64,000 nt of DNA, taken from assembly GCA_913058335.1 (NCBI GenBank), contig CAJXPX010000005.1:1-64000 (forward strand), read 5' to 3'. Source of the stretch: an uncultured Hyphomonadaceae bacterium (lineage in GTDB: Bacteria > Pseudomonadota > Alphaproteobacteria > Caulobacterales > Maricaulaceae). Shown piece after piece: positions 38,691 to 48,461 of the stretch. The position numbers were made by a program, and so were the translations under genes. Each line of letters starts with the position of its first letter. Positions within the stretch are counted from its first letter, which is position 1. The notes beneath the pieces are model-generated. The model did no database searches. It saw only the letters and a program-made list of their open reading frames with translations, and was not told where the DNA came from.

Positions 38691-39863
38691 ATGAAATACA
38701 GAGCATTGCATACAAATCGCTGCGCAAGTTGGTCGACCGACTTACTTATTCGGTTCACGGCGCTTTTGATCATCGGCCTCGGGACAACATCCTGTACGGG
38801 CAGTCACTCCGCTTCTCATGAAGAAGAGGCACTCACGGGAGAATTACCAAAAATAACTGAAGAAAATTTGACCGCAGTCGTGAGGACAATTCATCCCGAA
38901 ATGTCCGATATCTCTAAGACATTGGTCGTGTCAGGAACAATTGCTGCCAAACAAACGAGCAATATTGGCGCATTGGCGACAGGTGTTGTTGAACGCATAT
39001 TTGTAAAGGTCGGTGACCGAGTCAAAAAAGGGCAGCCTCTATTTCAAACAAGACAGGTCGACTATCAACGAAAGGTCGATGAAGCGAAAGCAACGCTAAC
39101 CATAGCATCCGCGCAATCAACCAATGCGAAAATACTGTATCAGCGTTACGCAAATCTCATCGATAAGGATGCCGTATCGCGTGTTGATTATGAGGAAGTT
39201 AAAACGAAGTCAGAAGTCGCAATGGCTCAAGTGGCACTTCGAGAAGCGCAATTGCAAACCGCGAAACAGGCGTTGGGCGATACCGTCGTCCGGGCCCCAT
39301 TCGACGGGTCTATTACCGCGCGATATATTGATGAAGGCGTTTTTATGTCCAACTCATTTTCCGGATTGGGGAACTCATCCGTCGTGCAAATCCGAGAATG
39401 TGAAATTGCAGCGGGTATTCTATTTGCCCCGGAGTCCGAAATTGGAAATTTGGCTTTAGGATTAGAAGGTCATCTTCATGTTGATGGCAAATCCGAGCCA
39501 ATTCCCGCAACCATAGCTATATTGAATGACGGGGTAGACCCGGTCGCGCGCACTGTTGAATTTAGAATGCCGTTTAAAAATAAAGACTGCGCCGTCAAGG
39601 CCGGGCAATCGGTACGGGCAGAAATTATGACTCCCGCGCGCGCAGCAATTACTATTCCCAGGCGGGCCGTCCGAGGCTCCCCGGATACGCCTTTTGTTTA
39701 CATAGTACAGGATAACATTATCGTTCGACAACCGATCAACGCGCGTGACATCAATGTCAATCAGGTCGAAGTTCTTTCCGGGCTTGCTTTAAGTGATACT
39801 GTGGTGTTGTCCTCTTCAACGCCGCTACAAAAAGGCATGAAGGTTACAATCAATAACTCATGA
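38691..39863 (+). CDS. RND efflux periplasmic adaptor subunit
   Basis: A membrane-fusion protein of 390 residues for a tripartite efflux pump. The N-terminus is a lipoprotein-type signal (hydrophobic ALLIIGLGTTSC with a candidate lipid-bearing Cys at about residue 36). A lipoyl half-motif (IGALATGVVERIFVKVGDRV, KKGQPLF), an alpha-hairpin, the second lipoyl half (VVRAPFDGSITARYIDEG) and a barrel domain follow. The stop overlaps the pump start (ATGA). No outer-membrane channel gene is nearby. Confidence 0.92.
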   Translation: MKYRALHTNRCASWSTDLLIRFTALLIIGLGTTSCTGSHSASHEEEALTGELPKITEENLTAVVRTIHPEMSDISKTLVVSGTIAAKQTSNIGALATGVVERIFVKVGDRVKKGQPLFQTRQVDYQRKVDEAKATLTIASAQSTNAKILYQRYANLIDKDAVSRVDYEEVKTKSEVAMAQVALREAQLQTAKQALGDTVVRAPFDGSITARYIDEGVFMSNSFSGLGNSSVVQIRECEIAAGILFAPESEIGNLALGLEGHLHVDGKSEPIPATIAILNDGVDPVARTVEFRMPFKNKDCAVKAGQSVRAEIMTPARAAITIPRRAVRGSPDTPFVYIVQDNIIVRQPINARDINVNQVEVLSGLALSDTVVLSSSTPLQKGMKVTINNS

Positions 39864-42800
39864 TGTGGCTTGTTGAAACTTCCGTAAAACGAGCGGTTTT
39901 TGCCGTTATGTTTATTGCAGCGTTAGTGGGCTTGGGATTGATGTCAATGGGCCGTATCGGTATCGATTTGTTCCCAGAAATCGACCTTCCTTATATTTCG
40001 GTAACGACATTACTCGAAGGGGCGTCTCCTAACACTATAGAAACAGAAGTTTCGATAATTATCGAAGACACACTAAGTACAATTGACGGCATTGAATCTA
40101 TGCAATCCTTTAGCTCAGAGGGCATATCACGCGTCATTGTGGAATTCGCTCTATCATCAAATATTGATGTGAAAACCCAAGATGTGCGCGATAAAATACA
40201 GCAGGCCCTGTCTGAATTGCCGCAGGGTGTGGATCCGCCAGTGGTTGAGAAAGCCGACCCGGATGCAGCCCCCATCATGTCAATCGTTATCGCGAGCGAA
40301 GCCCCCATTCGCGAGATTACGGCTTTTGCCGATGATGTCGCCAAAAAAGAATTACAGAGCGTTGCGGGTGTCGGTTCAGTCAAGATTGTTGGGGGGCAAG
40401 AACGCTCCATTCGAATTTGGCTCGATAATGACAAAATGCGGGCTCTTAGAGTTAGCGCCGATGATGTTCGGCGTGCGGTCCAGACCGAGCATGCTGAATA
40501 TCCTGGCGGCAGAATGGAGACGTCAGGCCTGTCACAGGAGTTCGGCATCAAAACTATGGCTCAGGTCAAAGAGCCATCGGAGTTTGCAGTGCTTCCGGTC
40601 GCTTACCGCCCCAATGGCGTGAGCGTCAAAATAGGCGATATTGCTAGAGTTGAGGACGGAGAACAGGATGAACGATCAGTGGCTTATCTTAATGGCAAGC
40701 GCGGTGTTGCATTGGAAGTTAGAAAACAATCGGGCCAAAACGCTGTGGCGGTCGCACGCGGAATAAAAAATAAACTCGGCACAATCCGCGCCTTAGCCCC
40801 GGTTGGCACGGACATTATTGTAACACGAGATACAACCAAATTTATTGAAAGCTCAATACATGATGTTGGTGTGGATTTACGAATTGCCATGGTCTTGGTT
40901 GTCCTCGTTTGTTTTGTATTTCTCCTCGATTTTCGCGCAACATTAATTGTTGCCATAGTTATACCGACATCTTTGATTGCGACGTTTTTCGTCTTTTACC
41001 TATTCAATGTAACCATCAACATAATCACATTGCTAGCGTTAACAGTCGCCATAGGGCTGTTAGTTGATGATGCAATCGTTGTCGTGGAGGCGATCTCCCG
41101 CGAGCTTGAAAATGGAAAGCCGCCCATGCAGGCGGCTCTCGACGGGACGCGAAAAGTTGCTTTGGCTGTACTCGCGGGGACTGTGGCCACATTGGCCGTG
41201 TTCGTTCCGATTGTATTTATGGATGGACTGATTGGTCGATTTTTCTTCCAATATGCACTCGCAATTGTATTTTCCGTTTCAATCTCTTGGATTGTTGCGA
41301 TGACCTTGACGCCAATGCTGTCGTCACGCCTCCTTAAAAAAGATGCGATACCGACTGCGTTTAGACCCATTTCAAAGTTTTGGAATTGGCTCGACGTTAT
41401 TTATGGCCGGGTCGTGCTTAAAGCGATCCGGTTTCGCTACCCGATAATCGTCTTAGCCTTCGCATCGTTGTTTTTGGGCGGATGGTATGCAAGCCACATT
41501 CCGTCCGGTTTCCTGTCAAAAGCAGATCGTAGTGAATTTTTGGGAACGGTTGAACTCCCGATTGGGACGGGGCTGGGAACATCCAAGGAAATCGGGGCAC
41601 GACTTGAAAGCTCAGTAAACGCCATTGGAAATGTCGAAGACATATTCTGGACGATAGGCGGCGGGGTTCGCGGTGAGCCCCATAAAATTGATATGTATGT
41701 CGCCATCACGCCAAAAAAAGAACGGGATATTTCTCAGTTCACGATCATGGATACCGTTCGGGAAACCTTGCGAGAAACAGTTCCTCAAGCCGACGAAGTT
41801 TCAGTTGGCGAAATCGCTTGGGTTACGGGTACGATTTCCGGCGGTGCTGAAATCGACCTAATTCTGAACGGGCCAGACTTATCCGTTATAAATGGGTATG
41901 CCGATGCTCTTATCGCCAGAATGAAGCAAACGGGTGCGTTTGAAAACTCAAGGACAAGCAGCAAGGATGGTCGGCCCGAAGCTCAATTAATCATTGACCG
42001 CAGAAAAGCGGCAGATCAAGCTGTATCCGCCCGGTCGATAGCCAATATATCCCGAATTACATTAGGCGGTCTCGATGCTGGGAGTTATGAAGAGAACGGA
42101 GACCGATTTGATATTCGCTTACGCCTTAAAGCGGATCAGCGTCAATCCTTGGACAATGTAGGCCTTATTCAAGTTCGAAATCAGTCCGGAAAATTGGTAG
42201 ACTTCGCATCGATATCAGAGACGCGCTTTGCATCGGGCCTCCTCGAAATTCAACGCCAGAACCGAAGCCGTAAAGTCTCTGTCATCAGCGACACGGCTTC
42301 AGATGTAGCCTTAGGGGATGCCACTGATATTCTGGAAGGGCTTTTGAAAGATATGCCTCCGCCGCAGGGCGTTTCTTATCAGATTGGGGGTTATGCCGAT
42401 ATTATGCGCGATGCCGCCGTCAATATTGGGATGGCTTTGTTGCTGGCACTTGTCGTCCTCTATATGGTGTTGGCGAGCCAATTTAACTCATTCGTTCAGC
42501 CTCCCATTATCATGGTAACGGCTCCATTGAGTTTTTCAGGGGCGTTCGCAGCGATTTATTATTTTGGTTTTGAATCATCTATATTTGTCCAAATTGGCCT
42601 GATCGGTTTAATGGGCATTGTCATGAAGAACGGGATTTTGCTTGTTGATCGGGCCAACCAGTTGATGGAAGAGGGACTGTCGGGACGGGATGCTATAGCA
42701 AGAGCTTGCCCGGAACGCTTGCGCCCAGTTTTAATGACTGCATTTTCAGCAATATTTGGCATGGTTCCTGTCGCATTAGCTACATCTGACGGGTCTGAAT

Positions 42801-42976
42801 TTCGCGCTCCTGTCGGTGCTTTGATCATTGGGGGCCTAACGACTTCAACGCTTTTAACTCTGATCGTCGTCCCGGCAGCCTTCATGATCCCCCGTGATAT
42901 CAGGAAATGCGGGCTGTGGATCAAATCTTCAACTCTAAGAATAATTCAGAGAGCAACTGACAAACAGGTTCATTGA
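39860..42976 (+). CDS. RND efflux pump, AcrB/MexB (HAE-1) type
   Basis: An inner-membrane resistance-nodulation-division transporter of 1038 residues, full length. The N-terminal helix, two large periplasmic loops and two sets of membrane helices are visible. The proton-relay region has TVAIGLLVDDAIVVVEAISR with paired aspartates in helix 4; the C-terminal half has LIGLMGIVMKNGILLVDRAN with the conserved Lys. It forms an efflux pump with the adaptor upstream and is probably controlled by the divergent MarR. Export of toxic aromatics or acids is plausible but not shown. Confidence 0.95.
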   Translation: MMWLVETSVKRAVFAVMFIAALVGLGLMSMGRIGIDLFPEIDLPYISVTTLLEGASPNTIETEVSIIIEDTLSTIDGIESMQSFSSEGISRVIVEFALSSNIDVKTQDVRDKIQQALSELPQGVDPPVVEKADPDAAPIMSIVIASEAPIREITAFADDVAKKELQSVAGVGSVKIVGGQERSIRIWLDNDKMRALRVSADDVRRAVQTEHAEYPGGRMETSGLSQEFGIKTMAQVKEPSEFAVLPVAYRPNGVSVKIGDIARVEDGEQDERSVAYLNGKRGVALEVRKQSGQNAVAVARGIKNKLGTIRALAPVGTDIIVTRDTTKFIESSIHDVGVDLRIAMVLVVLVCFVFLLDFRATLIVAIVIPTSLIATFFVFYLFNVTINIITLLALTVAIGLLVDDAIVVVEAISRELENGKPPMQAALDGTRKVALAVLAGTVATLAVFVPIVFMDGLIGRFFFQYALAIVFSVSISWIVAMTLTPMLSSRLLKKDAIPTAFRPISKFWNWLDVIYGRVVLKAIRFRYPIIVLAFASLFLGGWYASHIPSGFLSKADRSEFLGTVELPIGTGLGTSKEIGARLESSVNAIGNVEDIFWTIGGGVRGEPHKIDMYVAITPKKERDISQFTIMDTVRETLRETVPQADEVSVGEIAWVTGTISGGAEIDLILNGPDLSVINGYADALIARMKQTGAFENSRTSSKDGRPEAQLIIDRRKAADQAVSARSIANISRITLGGLDAGSYEENGDRFDIRLRLKADQRQSLDNVGLIQVRNQSGKLVDFASISETRFASGLLEIQRQNRSRKVSVISDTASDVALGDATDILEGLLKDMPPPQGVSYQIGGYADIMRDAAVNIGMALLLALVVLYMVLASQFNSFVQPPIIMVTAPLSFSGAFAAIYYFGFESSIFVQIGLIGLMGIVMKNGILLVDRANQLMEEGLSGRDAIARACPERLRPVLMTAFSAIFGMVPVALATSDGSEFRAPVGALIIGGLTTSTLLTLIVVPAAFMIPRDIRKCGLWIKSSTLRIIQRATDKQVH

Positions 42977-43195
42977 GAATTTGGGATGTTGAGCGATGTA
43001 AAATCGTTTACGTAACGGCACTGAGCGACTATCCGGATTGTGACGTGGGTGCGTACAACGACATTTTTTGATAAAATTCTGGTGATTGTATCTAGGTCGT
43101 ACTTTAAGGCGCTCTAATACAAGTCAATATCACAGCCAGCCGACATTATTTCCTTCACCGATAGGTCTTCCGGTGCGGATTAATTTTTCTAGTCG

Positions 43196-43843
43196 CTATC
43201 CTTTGTCAACAATATTACATTCTGCCTGCTTGAGACGTGAGAATTCCGCGGGTTCCATGTTTAACGCGACTGAACAAAACTGATCTGCGGCATCAGCCAA
43301 GGCAACCGATATGTCCTTCTTAAGCCAGACAGGTGACCAGTTGAGCGCCGCAATTATAGTGAGTCTGCAATACTCTAGATCACTATTGAGGTGGCCGTCC
43401 TTTTTCAGGTCTTCCAGTGCTTGTAGCCAAATATTGCGATACTTTTCGTTGATAAAACGTAATCGCGTCCGCGACTCTATTGGTAGAGAACTCCACTCCT
43501 GAAAAGACACTCTGTGCGAATTCCCTGGCGTGCCGCTCAACGCAATTAGATGTGAATGAACTAGACCATGAAACCGGTTGATTGATCCTACACGTTTTTC
43601 GAGATATTGCTCTACAATTACCAAACCGGTCGTCATCCCATGTTGGATTACGCCCTCAAGTAAACTCGTTTTGCTCTCAAAATGATAAAAAATGGTTCCG
43701 GATGTGATTCCGACATCATCCGCAATTTCTCGGACTGTAGTGCGCTCGTAACCTTTCTCATTAAACAGTTTCGCTGCTGCCAGAATCAAATTTTCTCGTC
43801 TGGCCCCGCTTAGTTCGAGTTCTTTATTGGTAGGTCGTCCCAT
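43196..43843 (-). CDS. TetR family regulator, KstR2-like
   Basis: A TetR-type repressor of 215 residues. The N-terminal helix-turn-helix is AAKLFNEKGYERTTVREIAD followed by VGITSGTIFYHFESKTSLL. The C-terminal part, with RNIWLQALEDLKKDGHLNSD and LNWSPVWL, fits the KstR2-type ligand domain, whose members bind CoA thioesters. It is divergent from the TonB receptor. A perfect KstR2-type operator stands at 50192, and a half-conserved one at 44061, supporting control of the whole cluster. Confidence 0.85.
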   Translation of the reverse strand: MGRPTNKELELSGARRENLILAAAKLFNEKGYERTTVREIADDVGITSGTIFYHFESKTSLLEGVIQHGMTTGLVIVEQYLEKRVGSINRFHGLVHSHLIALSGTPGNSHRVSFQEWSSLPIESRTRLRFINEKYRNIWLQALEDLKKDGHLNSDLEYCRLTIIAALNWSPVWLKKDISVALADAADQFCSVALNMEPAEFSRLKQAECNIVDKG

Positions 43844-44015
43844 AATTATGTCCGAATTTTATACTCGCTTCCATGGTAGGAGCAACAAGCCAGCAGTTGC
43901 AAGGCGCGTATTGGATTATTTCTCGGCATCCCTAGAGCCTAGGTAATTGGATATCAACTAGCGGTGGCACTGATTAGTGAAACGCATAACTCTAGAAAGC
44001 AGATTATTAACTTAA

Positions 44016-44074
44016 TCCATGCTTGACATGGACTGTCTAAAAATCTAAATAAAAAAACTAACCAAGCGGTCAAT
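44016..44074 (+). promoter_or_regulatory. Promoter and operator region of the second TonB receptor
   Basis: TTGACA at 44023-44028 with TAAATA at 44046-44051 (17-bp spacing) makes a plausible sigma-70 promoter. It overlaps a dyad TCCATG (44016-44021) / CATGGA (44027-44032). ACCAAGCGGTCAAT at 44061-44074 has a perfect left half of the KstR2 consensus and a poor right half. Confidence 0.5.
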
Positions 44075-44140
44075 TAAATGAATTTACCTGTTTGAGCGAT
44101 GGGGTCGAACTAAACAACGGGAATTTAATAGGGAAACACG

Positions 44141-46504
44141 ATGCTTAAAAAACAAATTCTGGGATTAAAATTGCGCAACATATTGCTGGCGGCCAGCGCA
44201 CCTTTGGCCTTCGGCCAGATGGGTACATTTGCCTTCGCGCAGGACGCTGGGGCACCTGAAACGTTACCTGTCGCTGAAGCGGAGAGGTCCCGCGTATCGT
44301 TTGATGAGGTGATTGTGACGGCGCAAAAAAGAGAGGAAAGCTCGCAGTCAGTACCAATTTCGATTTCTGCCTTCTCTGGGGAAAAGTTGGAGCAAGGCCA
44401 GACTAATTCAATTACAGCTTTAGCGCAAATTACGCCAGGATTGACCTTTAATACATTTCAACCCGGTCAGCCGGAGATTTCAATCCGTGGCGTGGGCACC
44501 AAGGAAGATGGAGCTGCGGCATCAGATTCCACTTTGGTGATGGTAGACGGAATTTATGTCGCCGCCCGCTCAGCATCAAATGTCGACATATTTGACCTTG
44601 AGCGTGTGGAGGTCTTGCGGGGTCCGCAGGGAACTCTCTTCGGTAAAAATTCCATCGGTGGTGTGATTAATTACGTCACCCGCAAGCCTGATGATGAATT
44701 TAGAGTAAGGGTTCGGCAGACAGTTGGTAGTTACGATCAGTTTGACACCGCCGCGATGGTTAACATGCCGGTTACAGACAACCTGTTTGGAAAGTTCTCA
44801 TTCAGTCGCCGTGCGTTCGAGGGATATGACCGATGGATAGGGCCAGGCAATGGCGATGAAATTGGCGGCAATAATCTTTTTGCTTGGCGTGCTCAGACCC
44901 TGTGGGAGCCAACCTCGGACTTTAACTTGTTAGTGTCACTCGACGGGGCTGACGAGGAGCTTGGAAATATCAATCGTCAGCCCGTGGGTTCGGCAGGCCC
45001 GCTGCATGATTGTGGGTGTGCCTCCGACCCGATCGCGGTTGATATGGCGCTGGGGGGCGCAGATTCAGTGCGCACCTATCTAGGTGAGGACGACAATGGC
45101 GGTAACCGTGAGGTTTTTGGTGCTATGGTAGAGATGAATAAAGAGCTATCTTTTGCTACCCTCACAGCTGTCGGAGCCTATCGCGAGTCCGAGTACTTTT
45201 TCTCGCATGACGACACGGGTCTTCCCCCGTCACCTATAGTGGATTTAACAGGCTCGAATGGCAACCCGAATGACATATTTTTGGGTGACCCGACTATAGG
45301 TTTTACGTTCGATAATAGCGACTTAGTTTGGGAGGATGCTACACAGTTTACAGGAGAACTGCGTCTTACTTCAAATACAGCAAGTGATTTGGAATGGGTC
45401 GTTGGGGTTTTTGGTAGTTCAGAGGAGATCGATCGAACTGAGGGAATTTTATTTACGGCGATAGCGGACGCTTCGCTTGATCCTAATTATGCGACCGCTA
45501 CCATGTTGTACGAAGGTTGGTCGGCTGCGGCATTCGCTCAGGCAACATATGCTCTGACGGACAGATTAAGCATTACAGCTGGGGGAAGATTCTCTTACGA
45601 AGAAAAAGAAGTTATCGCGTTTAACGAAATACCTGCCTCTCCTTCGTTACAGTTAGTTCTTTCTGCTTTTCCGCCAACTTTAGGGAAGGATGAATGGGAT
45701 AACTTTTCTTGGAAGGCCGCGTTAGATTACCAAATTGCGAATGATGTTCTTGTTTACGGCACAGTGTCGACAGGGTTTAAGAGTGGAGGGTTCACAGGAA
45801 CTGCCACCACAGCAGTAGGGGCTACCACACCATTTATGCCTGAGAAGGCAACTAACTACGAGGTTGGCATGAAGGGCGATTTCTTCTATAATCGTTTGCG
45901 CGCAAACTTGTCTGGATTTTATACGGATTACAAAGATCTTCAGGTCACTCGTTTCTTCCAACCGCCCTCATCCGGGGCTGGAGAATTTATTACCGAAAAC
46001 GCGGCTAATGCGGAGATTCTAGGGTTTGAAGGTGAGTTTACCGCGCTTCTAACTGATAATCTCGAAGTTGGCGGGTTTTACTCCTATCTTGATGCAACGT
46101 TTGAGAATTTTTTCGGCACGCCGGATATTTCAGGTACTGGCGACTTTACTGGAAACGTACTGCGTCAAGCGCCGGAGCATTCCGCCGGAGCTCACGTTGA
46201 ATATGTCAAGGATCTCAATGGCAATCGCGGCAGTCTGACTGCAAACATAAACGTAAAACATCAAAGCCAGACCTTTACGAATGTCGATAATAATCCAATT
46301 GATATAATTCCGGAGCACACTGTCAGCGATGCATGGTTGGCTTGGAATTCTGACAGCGATAAGTGGATGGTTCAGGGGTGGGTCCGAAATTTGACCGATG
46401 AAGTGTACCGCACGCATGTGTTTACCCAACGCGGAAATAGAATTGGTTTCGGAACCTACGCGCCCCCGCGCACATACGGTATTACGTTGCAATATAGCTA
46501 CTAA
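44141..46504 (+). CDS. TonB-dependent outer-membrane receptor
   Basis: A TonB-dependent receptor of 787 residues. It has a signal peptide ending in FAFAQ, a TonB box FDEVIVTAQKRE (about residue 54), a plug with VEVLRGPQGTLFGKNSIGG, and a beta-barrel that ends in ITLQYSY with the terminal aromatic. It is the first gene of the meta-cleavage cluster, 41 bp before catechol 2,3-dioxygenase, so an aromatic or terpenoid-like growth substrate is likely. It is not a recent copy of the receptor at 4813; similarity is limited to family motifs. Confidence 0.95.
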   Translation: MLKKQILGLKLRNILLAASAPLAFGQMGTFAFAQDAGAPETLPVAEAERSRVSFDEVIVTAQKREESSQSVPISISAFSGEKLEQGQTNSITALAQITPGLTFNTFQPGQPEISIRGVGTKEDGAAASDSTLVMVDGIYVAARSASNVDIFDLERVEVLRGPQGTLFGKNSIGGVINYVTRKPDDEFRVRVRQTVGSYDQFDTAAMVNMPVTDNLFGKFSFSRRAFEGYDRWIGPGNGDEIGGNNLFAWRAQTLWEPTSDFNLLVSLDGADEELGNINRQPVGSAGPLHDCGCASDPIAVDMALGGADSVRTYLGEDDNGGNREVFGAMVEMNKELSFATLTAVGAYRESEYFFSHDDTGLPPSPIVDLTGSNGNPNDIFLGDPTIGFTFDNSDLVWEDATQFTGELRLTSNTASDLEWVVGVFGSSEEIDRTEGILFTAIADASLDPNYATATMLYEGWSAAAFAQATYALTDRLSITAGGRFSYEEKEVIAFNEIPASPSLQLVLSAFPPTLGKDEWDNFSWKAALDYQIANDVLVYGTVSTGFKSGGFTGTATTAVGATTPFMPEKATNYEVGMKGDFFYNRLRANLSGFYTDYKDLQVTRFFQPPSSGAGEFITENAANAEILGFEGEFTALLTDNLEVGGFYSYLDATFENFFGTPDISGTGDFTGNVLRQAPEHSAGAHVEYVKDLNGNRGSLTANINVKHQSQTFTNVDNNPIDIIPEHTVSDAWLAWNSDSDKWMVQGWVRNLTDEVYRTHVFTQRGNRIGFGTYAPPRTYGITLQYSY

Positions 46505-46544
46505 TGCAAATCTGAAATCCGTTGATCGCACGAGGAGAATTAAA

Positions 46545-47462
46545 ATGCTAACTACCGTTCTACGTCTTGGTTTTGTCCAGTTACGTGTCCTAGACCTGTC
46601 TGCGGCTCTTGTTCACTATAGGGATCATATGGGGCTAGATCTTGTTAATGTTGAGGGTGGGAGAGCTTACCTGAAAGCCTATGATGAATTTGACCGTCAC
46701 AGTGTAGTCCTACGGGAGGCTGATACTGTAGGAATTGATATTATGGCCTTCAAGCTCGTCTCGGATCAAGCTGTTCGTGACATGATTCCAGAACTTGAGA
46801 AGCGCGGAGTTACCTTCGAATTTATTGAGAAAGGTGAGCAGCCGGGTGTAGGAGAGCGTTTGCGTGTGCACATGCCTACCGGGCACCAATTCGACTTCTA
46901 TTCGGAAATGGCTTTGTCGGATGATGGCCCGATGGTCAAAAATCCAGAGTTGTGGAGAAATGAGCCCAAAGGTATGCGTATCGTCAGATATGATCACTGT
47001 GCTTTGCTCGGAGATGAAATTGATGCTTCAGCTGAGATACTCATTGGGATTCTCGGCTTCAGTATTGCGGAGCGGGTGCTGGACCCAGAAGGGAATAATA
47101 TTGCATTGTTTCTCTCGTGCTCAAATAAGGCTCACGATGTTGCCTTTTTGAAGGCTCCGGTGAAGGGCAAGCTTCATCACGCTTCATTTTTAGTGGAATC
47201 ATGGTCTGATATAGGCCACGCAGCCAACTTAATGGCTCGCCGTGATATCAAAATTGATATCGGCCCAACGAGGCACGGTATAACGCGCGGCCAAACGATC
47301 TATTTTTTCGATCCGTCTGGAAACCGAAATGAAACATTTGCAGGCGGTTACCATTTTTATCCGGATAATCCGACAAGAGTGTGGACTATAGATAATTTCG
47401 GTAAAGGCTTATTTTATTATGAGCAAGAAGTCGTAGAGAGTTTTGTCGGTGTCTACACTTAG
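46545..47462 (+). CDS. xylE: Catechol 2,3-dioxygenase (extradiol, VOC fold)
   Basis: A two-domain vicinal-oxygen-chelate dioxygenase of 305 residues that opens catechols next to the diol. Iron ligands are visible as His151 (RYDHCALL), His211/212 (KLHHASFLVES) and Glu263 (GNRNETFAGG), in the positions of Pseudomonas XylE. The start is the ATG at 46545 with GAGGAG at 46532-46537; a longer open frame upstream overlaps the receptor gene and is not used. Products would enter the XylG or hydrolytic branch; only the dehydrogenase branch is present. Confidence 0.93.
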   Translation: MLTTVLRLGFVQLRVLDLSAALVHYRDHMGLDLVNVEGGRAYLKAYDEFDRHSVVLREADTVGIDIMAFKLVSDQAVRDMIPELEKRGVTFEFIEKGEQPGVGERLRVHMPTGHQFDFYSEMALSDDGPMVKNPELWRNEPKGMRIVRYDHCALLGDEIDASAEILIGILGFSIAERVLDPEGNNIALFLSCSNKAHDVAFLKAPVKGKLHHASFLVESWSDIGHAANLMARRDIKIDIGPTRHGITRGQTIYFFDPSGNRNETFAGGYHFYPDNPTRVWTIDNFGKGLFYYEQEVVESFVGVYT

Positions 47463-47536
47463 GACATTTCTAAAAATTATGCATAACTGCTTTTTTCCAG
47501 CGGTCGAGCAACAGCATATTAACTAAGGTATAAAAA

Positions 47537-47869
47537 ATGGCGTTTAAAAGAGTTTGCAGGAGTCTGGATCTAGCTGAAGGCGGGATTATTCGATTTGTAC
47601 CGCCAGAGGGACGCGCTATAGTGGTTTGTCGATCAGAGGGCGAGATATTTGCTATGACAGATAAATGTTCGCATGGTAACTGGAGTTTATCTGAAGGGTT
47701 TTTGGAAAATTGTCATCTTGAATGTGTTCTGCATGGATCTGCGTTCGATCTTAGGACCGGATGGCCCGACAAGCTACCCGCAACTAAACCTTTAGAAATA
47801 TATGATATAAAAATCGATGATGGAGATGTATTTGTGGATATCGATTCGGGTTATATCGCAAAGAAGTGA
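47537..47869 (+). CDS. Rieske-type ferredoxin of a ring-hydroxylating dioxygenase
   Basis: A 110-residue Rieske ferredoxin that shuttles electrons from a reductase to the dioxygenase terminal component. Cluster ligands are Cys44-x-His46 (DKCSHGNW) and Cys63-x2-His66 (ECVLHG). The size and compact LHGSAFDLRTG segment match BphF/NahAb-type ferredoxins. Its partner is probably the alpha/beta dioxygenase at 50272-52108. No matching ferredoxin reductase lies in this cluster. Confidence 0.93.
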   Translation: MAFKRVCRSLDLAEGGIIRFVPPEGRAIVVCRSEGEIFAMTDKCSHGNWSLSEGFLENCHLECVLHGSAFDLRTGWPDKLPATKPLEIYDIKIDDGDVFVDIDSGYIAKK

Positions 47870-47967
47870 GTGATTTTGTTATTGCCAAATAGCCACTCAG
47901 ATTGTCCTCGCAGGTCATCTGATACTTTGACATTTTATCCGGTTCTTTAACAAGCTGACCTTGGCGG

Positions 47968-48282
47968 ATGAAAATGAAGTTTATCGTCGAGATTGTTGAA
48001 GCAGGAAGTACATCAACATGTAGTAAGGGCGAAAGTGTTTTAGCGTCAATGGTACGAAGCAATATAAAACGAATTCCGTCTGGTTGTCACGGCGGTGGTT
48101 GCGGAGTTTGCAAGATCAGAATTTTGGCGGGCCAGTATGAGACAGGTAAGATGAACCGTAACGTACTTACAATTGAAGAAGAGCGCGAAGGTTTTTCGCT
48201 TGCGTGTAAAACCTTCGCAGAAGAGGATCTCGAAATAACTGTCGTCGGACACATGAAGAAGTTTTACGGAAATAATCTTTAA
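47968..48282 (+). CDS. xylT: Plant-type 2Fe-2S ferredoxin, XylT-like
   Basis: A 104-residue ferredoxin with Cys40-x4-Cys45-x2-Cys48 (GCHGGGCGVCKI) and Cys80 (SLACKTF). The CHGGGCGVCK motif is that of XylT/DmpQ, small ferredoxins that re-reduce the active-site iron of catechol 2,3-dioxygenase inactivated by substituted catechols. Its presence three genes from the dioxygenase suggests that alkyl- or otherwise substituted catechols are handled. ATG 47968, with a second ATG two codons on. Confidence 0.9.
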   Translation: MKMKFIVEIVEAGSTSTCSKGESVLASMVRSNIKRIPSGCHGGGCGVCKIRILAGQYETGKMNRNVLTIEEEREGFSLACKTFAEEDLEITVVGHMKKFYGNNL

Positions 48283-48461
48283 TTAGTGACTTTAGCGTCG
48301 GCCCTAACTATGCCCAAACTCCGGCTCACCAATCGAGATTTGTACAGAAGGTGAACCGAGATTCGCTGTATTAAACTAGCGACCAATACTGCACACTTCG
48401 CTGGGTGTTGACCGCGATGTCAAGTTTTAGATTAAACCTTGAAAAGCTTAATCGCGTTAGT

